Source: Laceyella tengchongensis (GTDB lineage: Bacteria > Bacillota > Bacilli > Thermoactinomycetales > Thermoactinomycetaceae). From it: a stretch of DNA of 64,000 nucleotides. Position numbers and translations under genes: made by a program. Below, in pieces: positions 35,570 to 44,027 of this stretch (positions within the stretch are counted from its first letter, which is position 1; every line of letters begins with the position of its first letter). Where the stretch lies: contig NZ_FXTU01000001.1 of NCBI RefSeq assembly GCF_900182735.1, positions 186,001 through 250,000 of the forward strand. The letters are read 5' to 3'. A model generated the notes under the pieces. The model was given only the letters and a program-made list of their open reading frames with translations, searched no databases and was not told the origin of the DNA.

Positions 35570-36031
35570 ATGGTGACGGAAGCGGAATGTTGGAAACGGT
35601 TGCAAGAAGTGAAAGACCCGGAGATTCCCACAGTGAGTGTGGTAGAGATGGGGATGGTCAAGCGGGTGGAGGTGATGCCGGGGCGGGTGCATGTCGAGAT
35701 GATGCCAACCTTTGTGGGATGCCCAGCGCTGGACTTGATCCGCAAGCAAGTGGTTCGCCAATTGTCTGAGCCGGACGCTTCCGTTGAAGTAGAAGTTGAC
35801 TTTGTCTTCGACCCCCCATGGACGAGTGAACGCATCACTGCGGAGGGCGCGCGGAAGCTGAAGGAGTTTGGGATCGCACCACCTGGTTCGCAGGTGGATG
35901 AGCTGCCATCTTGCCCATATTGTGGGGAGGAAAAGGGGCAGGTGGAGAATTTGTTCGGTCCGACGGCCTGCCGCGCAATCTATTATTGCACGCGTTGTCG
36001 GCAACCGTTTGAAGGCATGAAAAAAGTGTGA
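35570..36031 (+). CDS. paaD: PaaD, iron-sulfur assembly-type protein of the epoxidase
   Basis: 153 residues from the ATG at 35570 (GAGGTGGTGAAGG upstream). Residues about 8-85 are a MIP18/DUF59 domain with the DPEIPTVSVVEMG motif and the FVGCPALD cysteine. The C-terminus has a zinc-ribbon arrangement, CPYCG then CTRCRQPF. PaaD is needed for assembly or maturation of the epoxidase and its reductase's iron-sulfur cluster. Its presence suggests that a clustered reductase is made elsewhere, because no paaE lies in this operon. Confidence 0.92.
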   Translation: MVTEAECWKRLQEVKDPEIPTVSVVEMGMVKRVEVMPGRVHVEMMPTFVGCPALDLIRKQVVRQLSEPDASVEVEVDFVFDPPWTSERITAEGARKLKEFGIAPPGSQVDELPSCPYCGEEKGQVENLFGPTACRAIYYCTRCRQPFEGMKKV

Positions 36032-36048
36032 TCAAAGGAGTTGGCGCC

Positions 36049-37335
36049 ATGTACCAACCCGCAGTGGAGGCGATGGAGAGGCGAGAGTTGGCTCAGTTGC
36101 AGGAACGGCGCTTGTTGGAAACGGTGCGTCGCGTGTATGCACATGTGCCATTTTATCGGTCGAAGCTGCAACAAGCCGGCATTGACCCCGAGTCATTTCG
36201 CGGTTTGGCCGAGCTCACGCGGTTGCCGTTTACCCGCAAATCGGATTTGCGTGACCAATATCCGTTTGGATTGTTCGCCACGCCGCTCGCCGACGTGCGC
36301 CGCCTTCACGCTTCATCGGGAACGAAAGGGAAGCCGACGGTAGTCGGTTACACTGAACGCGATTTGCGCTTGTGGAGTGAAGTGTGTGCGCGGGCGCTGG
36401 TGACGGCTGGAGGCCAGCCAGGAGATGTATTTCACAATGCTTATGGGTATGGCTTGTTTACGGGAGGATTAGGGATGCATGCCGGCGCCGAACGGTTAGG
36501 CATGGTCACGGTGCCGGTTTCTGGCGGCGGGCGCATGCGACAGTGGACGTTGATTGAAGATTTTAGCCCCCGCGTGATCGCGGGAACGCCCTCATTTATT
36601 TTGAGCCTGGGCGAAGCGATGATACAAGCGGGCAAACATCCCCGCAACAGCTCAGTCAAAGTGGGGATTTTCGGTGCCGAACCGTGGTCGGAAGAGATGC
36701 GGCAGGAATTGGAGGCGTTGTGGGGCATTCATGCGGTGGACATTTATGGCTTGTCAGAAGTGGTCGGACCGGGAGTGGCCATTGAGTGCTGGCAGGCAAA
36801 AGAGGGCTTGCACATCGCCGAAGACCATTTCTTGGTGGAAGTGATTGATCCGCACACCGAAGAAGTTCTGCCGGAGGGCGAGGTGGGTGAGCTGGTGTTC
36901 ACCACATTGACCAAAGAAGCGCTTCCTGTCCTCCGTTACCGGACGGGGGATTTGGCTAGTGTCACGAGCGAACCCTGCCGTTGCGGGCGGACACACCGCC
37001 GGATGTCCCGCGTCAAAGGGCGGATCGACGACATGTTGATCATCCGTGGAGTAAATGTGTTTCCGATGGAGATTGAACCCATCGTGATGGCCCAGCCCGA
37101 ATTAAGCCCTCATTATCAGCTTGTTGTAGAAAAAGAAGGATCGATGGATCGGTTGACGGTTGAAGTGGAAGTGTTGGAATCTTCTTTTAATCTCGTCGAT
37201 TTTTCAGCGTTGACCAAACGGTTGGAGGGGGCGCTGAAAGAAAATTTAGGTGTCTCTGTCCGTGTGCGCGTGACGATGCCAGGATCATTGCCACGTAGTG
37301 AAGGAAAGGCCGTCCGCATTCTGGATCGGAGGTAA
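36049..37335 (+). CDS. paaK: Phenylacetate-CoA ligase
   Basis: 428 residues from the ATG at 36049 (CAAAGGAGTT upstream). It adenylates phenylacetate and transfers it to CoA, the entry step of the pathway. The ANL-type motif LHASSGTKGKPTVVGYT is the P-loop, AYGYGLFTGG and VDIYGLSEV follow, and RYRTGDLASV and the hinge region GRIDDMLIIRGVNVFP complete the signature. The C-terminal PaaK-type domain (about 335-428) is intact. Length matches the family (about 430). It starts 17 bp after paaD. Confidence 0.96.
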   Translation: MYQPAVEAMERRELAQLQERRLLETVRRVYAHVPFYRSKLQQAGIDPESFRGLAELTRLPFTRKSDLRDQYPFGLFATPLADVRRLHASSGTKGKPTVVGYTERDLRLWSEVCARALVTAGGQPGDVFHNAYGYGLFTGGLGMHAGAERLGMVTVPVSGGGRMRQWTLIEDFSPRVIAGTPSFILSLGEAMIQAGKHPRNSSVKVGIFGAEPWSEEMRQELEALWGIHAVDIYGLSEVVGPGVAIECWQAKEGLHIAEDHFLVEVIDPHTEEVLPEGEVGELVFTTLTKEALPVLRYRTGDLASVTSEPCRCGRTHRRMSRVKGRIDDMLIIRGVNVFPMEIEPIVMAQPELSPHYQLVVEKEGSMDRLTVEVEVLESSFNLVDFSALTKRLEGALKENLGVSVRVRVTMPGSLPRSEGKAVRILDRR

Positions 37336-37386
37336 AGGTTCGTACGGCGAGTTTATTAAACTATCCAGTTTGGGAGGATGATCAGC

Positions 37387-37698
37387 ATGGTAAAATTGGT
37401 CGCTCTGTACAAACAACCGGAAGACAAGCAGGCGTTTGATAAGCATTATTTTGAGGTTCACCTGCCATTGACCGAAAAAATGCCCGGATTGATCAAAACG
37501 AAAGTAACCAAGTTTTCAAGCACCCCGATGGGAACCGAGTCGCCGTTTTATTTGCAGGCCGACATGTACTTTGAGTCGGAGGAGGCTCTCCAGGCGGCAA
37601 TGAAATCCCCTGAGGGTAAGGCGGCTGCCAAAGATGTGATGTCCTTCGCTGGAAAGCTGATCACCATGATCATCGGGGAAGAGGCGGAAGCTGAGTGA
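37387..37698 (+). CDS. EthD family protein in the paa operon
   Basis: 103 residues from the ATG at 37387 (GGGAGGATG upstream); an ATG three codons earlier is also possible. The ferredoxin-like EthD signature is KLVALYKQPEDKQAFDKHYFEVHLPL, broken here as KLVALYKQPEDK-QAFDKHYFEVHLPL, with PFYLQADMYFES. EthD-like proteins accompany aromatic-degradation oxygenases but their step is undefined. Its TGA overlaps the GTG of the next gene by four bases (GTGA), so it is co-translated with it. A second EthD-fold gene, only distantly similar, lies upstream of the PKS. Confidence 0.85.
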   Translation: MVKLVALYKQPEDKQAFDKHYFEVHLPLTEKMPGLIKTKVTKFSSTPMGTESPFYLQADMYFESEEALQAAMKSPEGKAAAKDVMSFAGKLITMIIGEEAEAE

Positions 37699-38558
37699 GC
37701 GGGTCGTGGCTGACAACGCCAGCAGTGGTTGGTGCCGGTACGATGGGGATGGGCATTGCGGAGGTGCTGGCGGCGGCCGGTTATCCGGTGTTGGTATGGG
37801 ACATGTCGCCCGCGGTGATGGATCGTGCCCGCAAACAATTGAAGGAGCGTTTGGCGGCGCGGGTAGCCAAAGGACGTCTGTCCGCCGAAAAAGCGGAGGG
37901 AATGTTTGAACGCATCCAACCGGTGGCGAGTCTTGATGAGTTGGCGAAATGCGAGCTGGTGATTGAAGCGATCGTGGAGCGACTGGAAGCAAAGCAATCC
38001 CTGTTCGCGCAGTTGGATGAGCTTGTGTCCCCCACAGCAGTCCTTGCTTCCAACACCTCTTCGCTGTCGATCACTGCGATCGCCGGCGTCACCAAGCGAC
38101 CTGAGCGGGTGTTGGGCATGCATTTTTTCAATCCAGCGCCTCGCATGCCCTTGGTCGAGGTCGTGCAAGGTGCGCAGACGGCGCCCCGCGTGCTTAAACA
38201 AGTCTATGGGTGGTTATCCGGCTTGGGCAAAGTGCCGGTACGGGTAGCAGACGCTCCCGGCTTTCTAGTGAACCGGGTGGCTCGCTCGTACCATACCGAG
38301 GCGGTCAAGCTAGTTGCCCAGCAGTCAGCTCGCAAAGAGCAGGTGGATCGCATTTTGGAGGGGGCTGGCTTTCCGATGGGGCCTTTTGCCCTGCAAGATC
38401 TGATCGGGATTGATGTCAATTTGGCAGCTTCTGTTTCCGTATATGAAGCGACTTTTCATGAAGCGCGGTTCCGCCCGCATTATCACCAACAGCGGATGGT
38501 GGAGCAAAAGGCGCTAGGACGCAAGACGGGAAAGGGGCATTACGAGTATGGCGGATAA
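37695..38558 (+). CDS. paaH: 3-hydroxyacyl-CoA dehydrogenase, PaaH-like N-terminal gene
   Basis: 287 residues from a GTG at 37695 that overlaps the EthD stop (GTGA). It has the NAD-binding VGAGTMGMGIAEVLA, the dehydrogenase motifs NTSSLSIT and HFFNPAPRMPLVEVV, and one C-terminal dimerisation domain ending in GKGHYEYGG. It would oxidise the 3-hydroxy group in the ring-cleaved intermediate. Classical PaaH is about 475-500 residues with a second C-terminal domain; here that domain is encoded by the next gene, whose start overlaps this stop by 11 bp. Confidence 0.9.
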   Translation: MSGSWLTTPAVVGAGTMGMGIAEVLAAAGYPVLVWDMSPAVMDRARKQLKERLAARVAKGRLSAEKAEGMFERIQPVASLDELAKCELVIEAIVERLEAKQSLFAQLDELVSPTAVLASNTSSLSITAIAGVTKRPERVLGMHFFNPAPRMPLVEVVQGAQTAPRVLKQVYGWLSGLGKVPVRVADAPGFLVNRVARSYHTEAVKLVAQQSARKEQVDRILEGAGFPMGPFALQDLIGIDVNLAASVSVYEATFHEARFRPHYHQQRMVEQKALGRKTGKGHYEYGG

Positions 38559-39297
38559 GGTGGTGATTTTGGGGGATGGCCCTTTCCGGGAGCCGTTGGC
38601 AACATTTCTCGCGTCACAGCGAGTAGCTTGCATGTCGCCGGAGCAGGCGGACGGCCGTGACGTGTTGGCAGTGATTGATGTGCAAACCGGGTGTGATGGG
38701 GGCAAACGCGATTGGCTGGTCTCTGCGGAGCGTGTAGTTTCCGAGCGGACGCCCATTTTCACCTCTGTCTTGCACCGGACGGCGACCGAGATCGCCTCTT
38801 GGTTGGCCCATCCCGAGCGCGTGGTGGGGTTTTCACCCGTGCAGTTTGCGGACATGCCGGTGGTGGAAGTGTGTCGCCCCCTACAAGCGGAAGAGGATGC
38901 CAGCTGGACAGAACATCTGCAAGTGCTTGCTGGCTTGGGGAAAGAGGTAGAAGAAGTGGGAGATGAGCCGGGGTTGGTGTTTCCGCGTACCTTGGCGCTA
39001 TTGGTAAATGAGGCGGCTTTTGCACTGGCGGAAAAAATTGCTGACAAAGTAGATATCGACTTGGCGATGCGTAAAGGAACCAATTGGCCGTACGGTCCGC
39101 TGGAATGGGCAGACCGCATCGGCATCGACCAGATTGTCGCCATATTGACCGGATTGGAGAGGGAGCTGGGAGAAGAGCGTTACCGCCCGGCGCCGCTGTT
39201 GCGCAAGATGGTTTACGCCGGGTATCTGGGCCGGGCAAGCGGCCGCGGCTTCTACTGTTATGATGAGCAGTCGGTGCGGAAGGGAGCAGAGGGATGA
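38548..39297 (+). CDS. PaaH-like protein, degenerate Rossmann plus second 3HCDH domain
   Basis: 249 residues, ATG at 38548 overlapping the previous gene's end. A Rossmann-like start (KVVILGDGPFREPLATFLA) lacks the normal GxGxxG, so it may not bind NAD. Residues about 150-245 form a good 3HCDH C-terminal domain (LVNEAAFALAEK, GTNWPYGPLEWADRIG, ASGRGFYCYDE). It is probably the C-terminal half of a split PaaH that acts in a complex with the 37695 product. A stand-alone catalytic role is doubtful. The start of the thiolase gene overlaps its stop by four bases. Confidence 0.85.
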   Translation: MADKVVILGDGPFREPLATFLASQRVACMSPEQADGRDVLAVIDVQTGCDGGKRDWLVSAERVVSERTPIFTSVLHRTATEIASWLAHPERVVGFSPVQFADMPVVEVCRPLQAEEDASWTEHLQVLAGLGKEVEEVGDEPGLVFPRTLALLVNEAAFALAEKIADKVDIDLAMRKGTNWPYGPLEWADRIGIDQIVAILTGLERELGEERYRPAPLLRKMVYAGYLGRASGRGFYCYDEQSVRKGAEG

Positions 39298-40502
39298 GGC
39301 GTCGCGAAGTGGTGATAGTGGATGCCGTGCGCACCCCGATCGGCCGATATCGGGGGGGCTTGAGTCGGGTGCGCCCCGATGATCTGGCGGCTCATGTCAT
39401 CCGGGCTTTGGTTGAGCGCAATTCGCAACTGGATGAAGTAGAGATCGAAGATGTCGTGTTTGGATGCGCCAACCAAGCGGGGGAAGACAACCGCAATGTG
39501 GCTCGGATGGCGCTATTGTTGGCCGGATTGTCAGAAGAAATCGGTGGAGTCACGGTAAACCGCTTGTGCGGTTCGGGATTAGAAGCGATCAATCAAGCTG
39601 CGGCGGCAATCCAGATCGGTAGCGGCGATGTGATGATTGCTGGGGGAGTGGAGAGTATGACCAGGGCGCCGCTGGTCATGTTGAAGCCGGAGCAAGGATG
39701 GGCCCGTGGTGATCAGGCGTTGGTGGATACCACCTTGGGTTGGCGGTTCATTAATCCCCGGTTGGCTGTGCGCTATGAACCGATCAGCATGGGAGAAACC
39801 GCGGAAAATGTAGCCGAAAAATGCGGCATCACCCGCGAGGAGCAAGATGCATTTGCCTATCAAAGCCAACAACGGGCCGAACAAGCTCGCGTGCGAGGCG
39901 CGTTTCAGGCGGAGCTGGTGCCTGTGCCGGTGGCTGAGGAAAAGGGGGAAACCGTCTGGGTGTCTGCGGATGAACATCCCCGGCCTCAGACGACTCTCGC
40001 CAAGCTCAGCCAGCTTCCACCAGTGTTTCGGCCAAACGGCACGGTGACAGCTGGCAATTCGGCGGGTATCAATGACGGAGCGTCGGCACTATTGTTGATG
40101 GAACGTGAAACGGCCATTCGCTTGGGTTGCCGTCCGTTGGCCCGCGTGGTGGCATTTGCCGTGGCTGGAACCAACCCGCTGACCATGGGTCTGGGACCGG
40201 TGCCCGCCGTGCGCAAAGTGTTAGCGCGGGAGGGGCTTACGGTGGACGATCTGGATTTGATCGAACTGAATGAAGCATTTGCCGCTCAAGCCCTCGCTTG
40301 CATGCAAGCATTGGCGTTGGACCCGGACAAAGTGAATGTCAATGGCGGCGCGATTGCGCTCGGACATCCACTTGGGGCCAGCGGAGCACGAATCATGACG
40401 ACATTGGTGCACGAGTTGGTACGCCGAGAAGGGCGATACGGTTTAGCGACCATGTGTATTGGTGTGGGCCAGGGGATCGCTACGGTGATTGAACGCATTT
40501 GA
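39294..40502 (+). CDS. paaJ: Thiolase (3-oxoadipyl-CoA / acetyl-CoA acyltransferase type)
   Basis: 402 residues, ATG overlapping the previous stop. Thiolase II fold with nucleophile C92 (RLCGSGLEAIN), the catalytic histidine in GGAIALGHPLGASGA and the second cysteine in CIGVGQG. It would cleave 3-oxo-dehydrosuberyl-CoA and 3-oxoadipyl-CoA to release acetyl-CoA and succinyl-CoA. The paaJ name rests on operon context; sequence alone says thiolase. Length matches PaaJ (about 400). Confidence 0.9.
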   Translation: MRRREVVIVDAVRTPIGRYRGGLSRVRPDDLAAHVIRALVERNSQLDEVEIEDVVFGCANQAGEDNRNVARMALLLAGLSEEIGGVTVNRLCGSGLEAINQAAAAIQIGSGDVMIAGGVESMTRAPLVMLKPEQGWARGDQALVDTTLGWRFINPRLAVRYEPISMGETAENVAEKCGITREEQDAFAYQSQQRAEQARVRGAFQAELVPVPVAEEKGETVWVSADEHPRPQTTLAKLSQLPPVFRPNGTVTAGNSAGINDGASALLLMERETAIRLGCRPLARVVAFAVAGTNPLTMGLGPVPAVRKVLAREGLTVDDLDLIELNEAFAAQALACMQALALDPDKVNVNGGAIALGHPLGASGARIMTTLVHELVRREGRYGLATMCIGVGQGIATVIERI

Positions 40503-40532
40503 AGCATCTTATCAACCAAAGGAGCGTGTGAC

Positions 40533-42032
40533 ATGCATATGGAGAAAGTGGCTTTTTTAAAAGAAAAATACGATTTGCTGATCAATGGGGAAGCTGTGCC
40601 AGGTAGCTCCGGCGAGACGTTCACCGTCTACAATCCGGCCACTGGAGAAGCGATTACGGAAGTGGCGAAAGCGACCCGTGCGGATGTGGACCGTGCCGTG
40701 GAAGCGGCTCGTGCAGCTTTGACGCAAGGGAAATGGGCGCGCTGGCCCGCTTCGCGCAGAGGGCAAATCTTGAACAAGATTGCTTCCATCATGCGGAGCC
40801 GTTTTAAAGAATTGGTGGAGTTAGAAGTGTTGAATACGGGGAAAGCGCTTTCCGCGGCTAAAGGGCAAGTGATGCAGGCGATTGAAGATTTTGAGCTTTA
40901 TGCGGGGGCAGTCTCCACCATCCAAGGTCACACCAAGCCGGTGCCAAATGGGTTTTTCCATTATTCGGTCAAAGAGCCGGTCGGTGTGTGCGCGCAAATT
41001 ATCCCTTGGAACTATCCATTGATGATGGCAGCATGGAAAGTGGCTCCCGCTCTGGCCGCAGGATGCACGATCGTCTTAAAACCGGCGAGTTTGACGCCTT
41101 TGACCGCGCTCGCTTTGGCCGACATTTGCAATGAGGCAGGGGTGCCCAATGGGGTGATCAACGTCATCACGGGCAGCGGCTCGGACGTGGGATCGTACCT
41201 GGTGGAACATCCCGGGGTGGACAAAGTGGCGTTTACCGGGGAGACGACGACTGGTAAAGACATCATGGCTAAAGCATCTGAAACATTGAAGCGGGTCACG
41301 CTGGAGTTGGGAGGAAAATCACCGAACATCATCTTTGCTGACGCTGATTTGGAAGCGGCGGTCAACGGCGCTGTCTTCGGGATCTATTACAACACCGGGC
41401 AATCCTGTGAGGCGCGATCCCGCCTGTTGATCCACGAGGATATTTATGACGCGTTTATCGAACGGTTCATTGAGAAAACAAAACAATTGCGACTAGGTGA
41501 TCCGTTCAGCGAAGAGACCCATGTGGGAGCGGTGATTTCGCAAGCGCAATGGGATACGATCCATAGCTATGTGCAAGCGGCGGAAGCGGAAGGAGCGCGG
41601 GTTCTTTGCGGCGGTAAGCGGCCCGAAGGGAAAGAGTTTGAGCGGGGGCATTGGTATCTGCCTACTTTGATTGGCGATGTGACCAATGACATGCGGGTTG
41701 CGCAAGAAGAAATTTTCGGGCCGGTGGTCGTGGCAATCAAATTCAAGGATGAGCAAGAAGCGATTCGTTTGGCCAACGACACCGTGTACGGATTGGCGGC
41801 GGCCGTTTGGACGCGCGACCACGCGTTGGCCCACCGGGTGACCGGACAATTGAAGGCGGGTGTCATCATGGTGAACAATCCATTCTCCACTTTCCCAGGC
41901 TTGCCGTTTGGCGGATATAAGCAATCCGGGTTTGGCCGGGAACTAGCGCTGGAATCGCTGGACTTGTACATGGAAACCAAAAGCGTGCTCTCTTATGTCG
42001 GGCCAAAACCGCTCAACCCCTTTGGCCTATAG
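40533..42032 (+). CDS. NAD(P)-dependent aldehyde dehydrogenase
   Basis: 499 residues, ATG with CAAAGGAGCG upstream. A complete aldehyde dehydrogenase fold: PWNYPLMMAAWKVAPALAAG, GETTTGKDIM (cofactor loop), LELGGKSPN (general base Glu) and GQSCEARSR (nucleophile Cys). Class and length match the phenylacetaldehyde/betaine-aldehyde group. In this operon it may take over the aldehyde oxidation done by the N-terminal domain of PaaZ in other bacteria, or convert phenylacetaldehyde to phenylacetate. Both are inference from position. It follows paaJ by 30 bp. Confidence 0.92.
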   Translation: MHMEKVAFLKEKYDLLINGEAVPGSSGETFTVYNPATGEAITEVAKATRADVDRAVEAARAALTQGKWARWPASRRGQILNKIASIMRSRFKELVELEVLNTGKALSAAKGQVMQAIEDFELYAGAVSTIQGHTKPVPNGFFHYSVKEPVGVCAQIIPWNYPLMMAAWKVAPALAAGCTIVLKPASLTPLTALALADICNEAGVPNGVINVITGSGSDVGSYLVEHPGVDKVAFTGETTTGKDIMAKASETLKRVTLELGGKSPNIIFADADLEAAVNGAVFGIYYNTGQSCEARSRLLIHEDIYDAFIERFIEKTKQLRLGDPFSEETHVGAVISQAQWDTIHSYVQAAEAEGARVLCGGKRPEGKEFERGHWYLPTLIGDVTNDMRVAQEEIFGPVVVAIKFKDEQEAIRLANDTVYGLAAAVWTRDHALAHRVTGQLKAGVIMVNNPFSTFPGLPFGGYKQSGFGRELALESLDLYMETKSVLSYVGPKPLNPFGL

Positions 42033-42042
42033 GAGGAAGAGC

Positions 42043-42435
42043 ATGAAGCAGGGACTGGAACTAGGACATCAAGAAACCATCTCCATTGTCGTAACCGAGG
42101 AGATGGCCGCCTCTTTCGCAGGTCAAATGGTGCATCCGGTCTTGTCCACGGTGCATATGGTGTACTACATGGAGTGGGCTGGCCGCAAAGTGATTCTGCC
42201 GTTTTTGGAAGAAGGAGAGGAAGGGGTCGGGGCTACCATTCACATCCGTCACATCGCCCCCGCCCCCATCGGCAAGCGGGTGGATTTCACCGCGACGGTC
42301 ATTGAGCGGACCGACAACAAAGTGGTGTGCCAAGTCAAAGCCGAACACGACCGGGCCGTGGTGGGAGAAGGGGAATTTGTGCAGGTTATTCTGCCACTAG
42401 CCAAAATCAAGGCCAATATCAATCGGATGAAATAA
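42043..42435 (+). CDS. FlK-like hotdog thioesterase
   Basis: 130 residues from the ATG at 42043 (TAGGAGGAAGAG upstream); the longer frame to 41995 overlaps the dehydrogenase. The HPVLSTVHMVYYMEWAG, GVGATIHIRHIAPAPIG order is that of the fluoroacetyl-CoA thioesterase (FlK) group of hotdog enzymes. It probably hydrolyses stalled CoA intermediates, the housekeeping task of PaaI in other operons, and frees CoA. It is the last gene of the operon and is followed by a terminator at 42441-42475. Confidence 0.85.
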   Translation: MKQGLELGHQETISIVVTEEMAASFAGQMVHPVLSTVHMVYYMEWAGRKVILPFLEEGEEGVGATIHIRHIAPAPIGKRVDFTATVIERTDNKVVCQVKAEHDRAVVGEGEFVQVILPLAKIKANINRMK

Positions 42436-42440
42436 GAGCT

Positions 42441-42476
42441 AACCGCCGCATCACGTTGCGGCGGTTGCTGATTTTA
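42441..42476 (+). terminator. Terminator of the paa operon
   Basis: AACCGCCGC pairs perfectly with GCGGCGGTT and is followed by GCTGATTTTA. Confidence 0.85.
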
Positions 42477-42515
42477 TGGGAAAAATAATGTGGGCAAAAA
42501 AATTGAAAGTACCTG

Positions 42516-42544
42516 TTGACATTATCTTAGACACATGATAAATT
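42516..42544 (+). promoter_or_regulatory. Promoter of tRNA-Leu
   Basis: TTGACA, a 17-base spacer and TAAATT with an extended TGa lie 39 bases before the tRNA. Confidence 0.65.
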
Positions 42545-42583
42545 TATAAATGTCGCTACGACATAATGAAATTTCATAAACGA

Positions 42584-42669
42584 GCCGAAGTGGCGGAATT
42601 GGCAGACGCGCACGACTCAAAATCGTGTTCCCTCAAGGAGTGTGGGTTCGAGTCCCACCTTCGGCACCA
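42584..42669 (+). tRNA. tRNA-Leu(CAA)
   Basis: A type II tRNA with acceptor stem GCCGAAG/CTTCGGC, long variable arm, anticodon loop CTCAAAA (anticodon CAA), T-loop GGTTCGAGTCC and encoded CCA. It decodes UUG. Confidence 0.95.
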
Positions 42670-42759
42670 CATTTTAAACTAGAGAAGATTCTCTGGTTTT
42701 TTTACTTTTTGCGAGGTATGCTTGATCGCGCGCCATGTGAAAAAATGCATGTAAAGTTG

Positions 42760-42788
42760 TTGACTTTATCTATGATGCGTGTTAAATT
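42760..42788 (+). promoter_or_regulatory. Promoter of the tRNA-Pro array
   Basis: TTGACT, a 17-base spacer and TAAATT with TGt before it. The -10 is identical to that of the tRNA-Leu gene. Confidence 0.6.
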
Positions 42789-42827
42789 ATATCTTGTCGC
42801 TTAAACCATGACTGTGAATAAGTTTGT

Positions 42828-42904
42828 CGGGATGTGGCTCAGCTTGGTAGAGCACCTGGTTTGGGACCAGGGGGTCGCAGGTTCGAATCCTGTCATCCCG
42901 ACCA
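42828..42904 (+). tRNA. tRNA-Pro(TGG), copy 1
   Basis: Acceptor CGGGATG/CATCCCG, anticodon loop TTTGGGA (anticodon TGG), T-loop GGTTCGAATCC and encoded CCA. Confidence 0.95.
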
Positions 42905-42947
42905 TTTTCTTTGTTTAACGCCGTGATGCGATGAAACATATATCCAT

Positions 42948-43024
42948 CGGGATGTGGCTCAGCTTGGTAGAGCACCTGGTTTGGGACCAGGGGGTCGCAG
43001 GTTCGAATCCTGTCATCCCGACCA
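42948..43024 (+). tRNA. tRNA-Pro(TGG), copy 2
   Basis: Identical in sequence to copy 1. The 43-bp spacer before it (ACCATTTTCTTTGTTTAACG region) is also shared with the spacer before copy 3. Confidence 0.95.
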
Positions 43025-43069
43025 TTTTCTCTTTGTTTAACGCCGTAGCGCGATGAAACATATATTTAT

Positions 43070-43146
43070 CGGGATGTGGCTCAGCTTGGTAGAGCACCTG
43101 GTTTGGGACCAGGGGGTCGCAGGTTCGAATCCTGTCATCCCGACCA
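43070..43146 (+). tRNA. tRNA-Pro(TGG), copy 3
   Basis: Identical in sequence to copies 1 and 2. The repeat unit including the spacer is about 120 bp, so the array arose by tandem duplication. A terminator at 43150-43182 ends it. Confidence 0.95.
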
Positions 43147-43149
43147 CAC

Positions 43150-43182
43150 AAAAAGGAGGCCATCTAGGGGCCTCCTTTTTAT
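43150..43182. terminator. Bidirectional terminator after the tRNA array
   Basis: AAAAAGGAGGCC pairs with GGCCTCCTTTTT and has U-tracts on both strands. It also ends the convergent HAD gene. Confidence 0.85.
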
Positions 43183-44027
43183 TTTGCCGTTTTTTCAGAT
43201 GCGGTTGACAATAAGTGGTGTTCGATGAGATGGGAGACGGCATGTTCATCATGGCGCGCCACGATCACATCTGCCTGCTTTAAGACCTCGGGATGTGCAT
43301 TGCCGACTGCGGCCCCCAGACCGGCCAACTTCAACATGTCCAAGTCGTTGCAGTGATCGCCGATTGCTGCCAGTTGTTTCGGCTCCATCCCTAGTCGCTC
43401 CATGAGCTTAGCGGCGGCCGCTCCCTTGGACATGCCGCGCGGCAATATTTCAAAATAATTATCGTAAGACAGAGTGGCGTCAATTGGGAAGGCGGTCAGT
43501 GTGTCCGACCATGCGATCACTTGGTGCATTTCCTGCGGATCAGCGATGACCACCAGTTTGAGATACGGGACATCAGGCAGATCATTAAACGAAGGCAGAG
43601 ACACCACTTTCAGGTCTTCCGTTTTTTCAGCGGTCAGGGCGGCTTCTGTAGAGGGGCGCAGCTGGGTGATGTAGATAACGTCGATGCCATAGATGATCAA
43701 GTCCTTCGGACAGGATAAGCGTTCTAAGGCGTTGGCCGCCAACTGTCTGATCATGTCGGCTGGCAATGTGGCCACAGGCGACAAGTGTCCGCTTGCAGGA
43801 TCAAATAGTAGCGCTCCGTTGCAGAGAATGACCGGAACATCTAGGCGTAATTCGTCAATGAAGCGTTTTGCTTCCATATAAGTGCGACCGGTGGCCAGGG
43901 TGAAGATGCCTCCGTGCTCCCGAAACCGTGCGATGCTACGTTTGTTTTCCGATGAAATCCGGTTGCCGGCGCCGAGCAAAGTGCCGTCGACATCAGATAC
44001 CAACAAGGGATAAGGCAACAAACTCAT
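43179..44027 (-). CDS. Cof-type HAD-IIB phosphatase
   Basis: 282 residues from the ATG at 44027 (AAAGGAGTGG upstream); a GTG one codon earlier is an option. HAD motifs: LVSDVDGTLL, TLATGR, SKGAAAAKL and AIGDHCNDLDML. A cap domain of type C2B lies between about 85 and 195. It probably hydrolyses small phosphorylated metabolites. It shares fold and length with the HAD gene at 25998 but only modest similarity, so they are not recent duplicates. Substrate unknown. Confidence 0.9.
   Translation of the reverse strand: MSLLPYPLLVSDVDGTLLGAGNRISSENKRSIARFREHGGIFTLATGRTYMEAKRFIDELRLDVPVILCNGALLFDPASGHLSPVATLPADMIRQLAANALERLSCPKDLIIYGIDVIYITQLRPSTEAALTAEKTEDLKVVSLPSFNDLPDVPYLKLVVIADPQEMHQVIAWSDTLTAFPIDATLSYDNYFEILPRGMSKGAAAAKLMERLGMEPKQLAAIGDHCNDLDMLKLAGLGAAVGNAHPEVLKQADVIVARHDEHAVSHLIEHHLLSTASEKTAK

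Noticed and set aside
35153..36004. 283-codon minus-strand frame across paaC and paaD
   Set aside because: Antisense to two firm genes; the composition (His, Pro, Arg rich) is typical of a shadow frame.
42828..43146. CRISPR-like regular repeats
   Set aside because: The repeats are complete tRNA-Pro genes with similar spacers, not short direct repeats with unique spacers.
42787..43252. Minus-strand frames with repeated GRDDRIRTCDPLVPNQ-type peptides
   Set aside because: They are translations of the tRNA-Pro array, a common false annotation.
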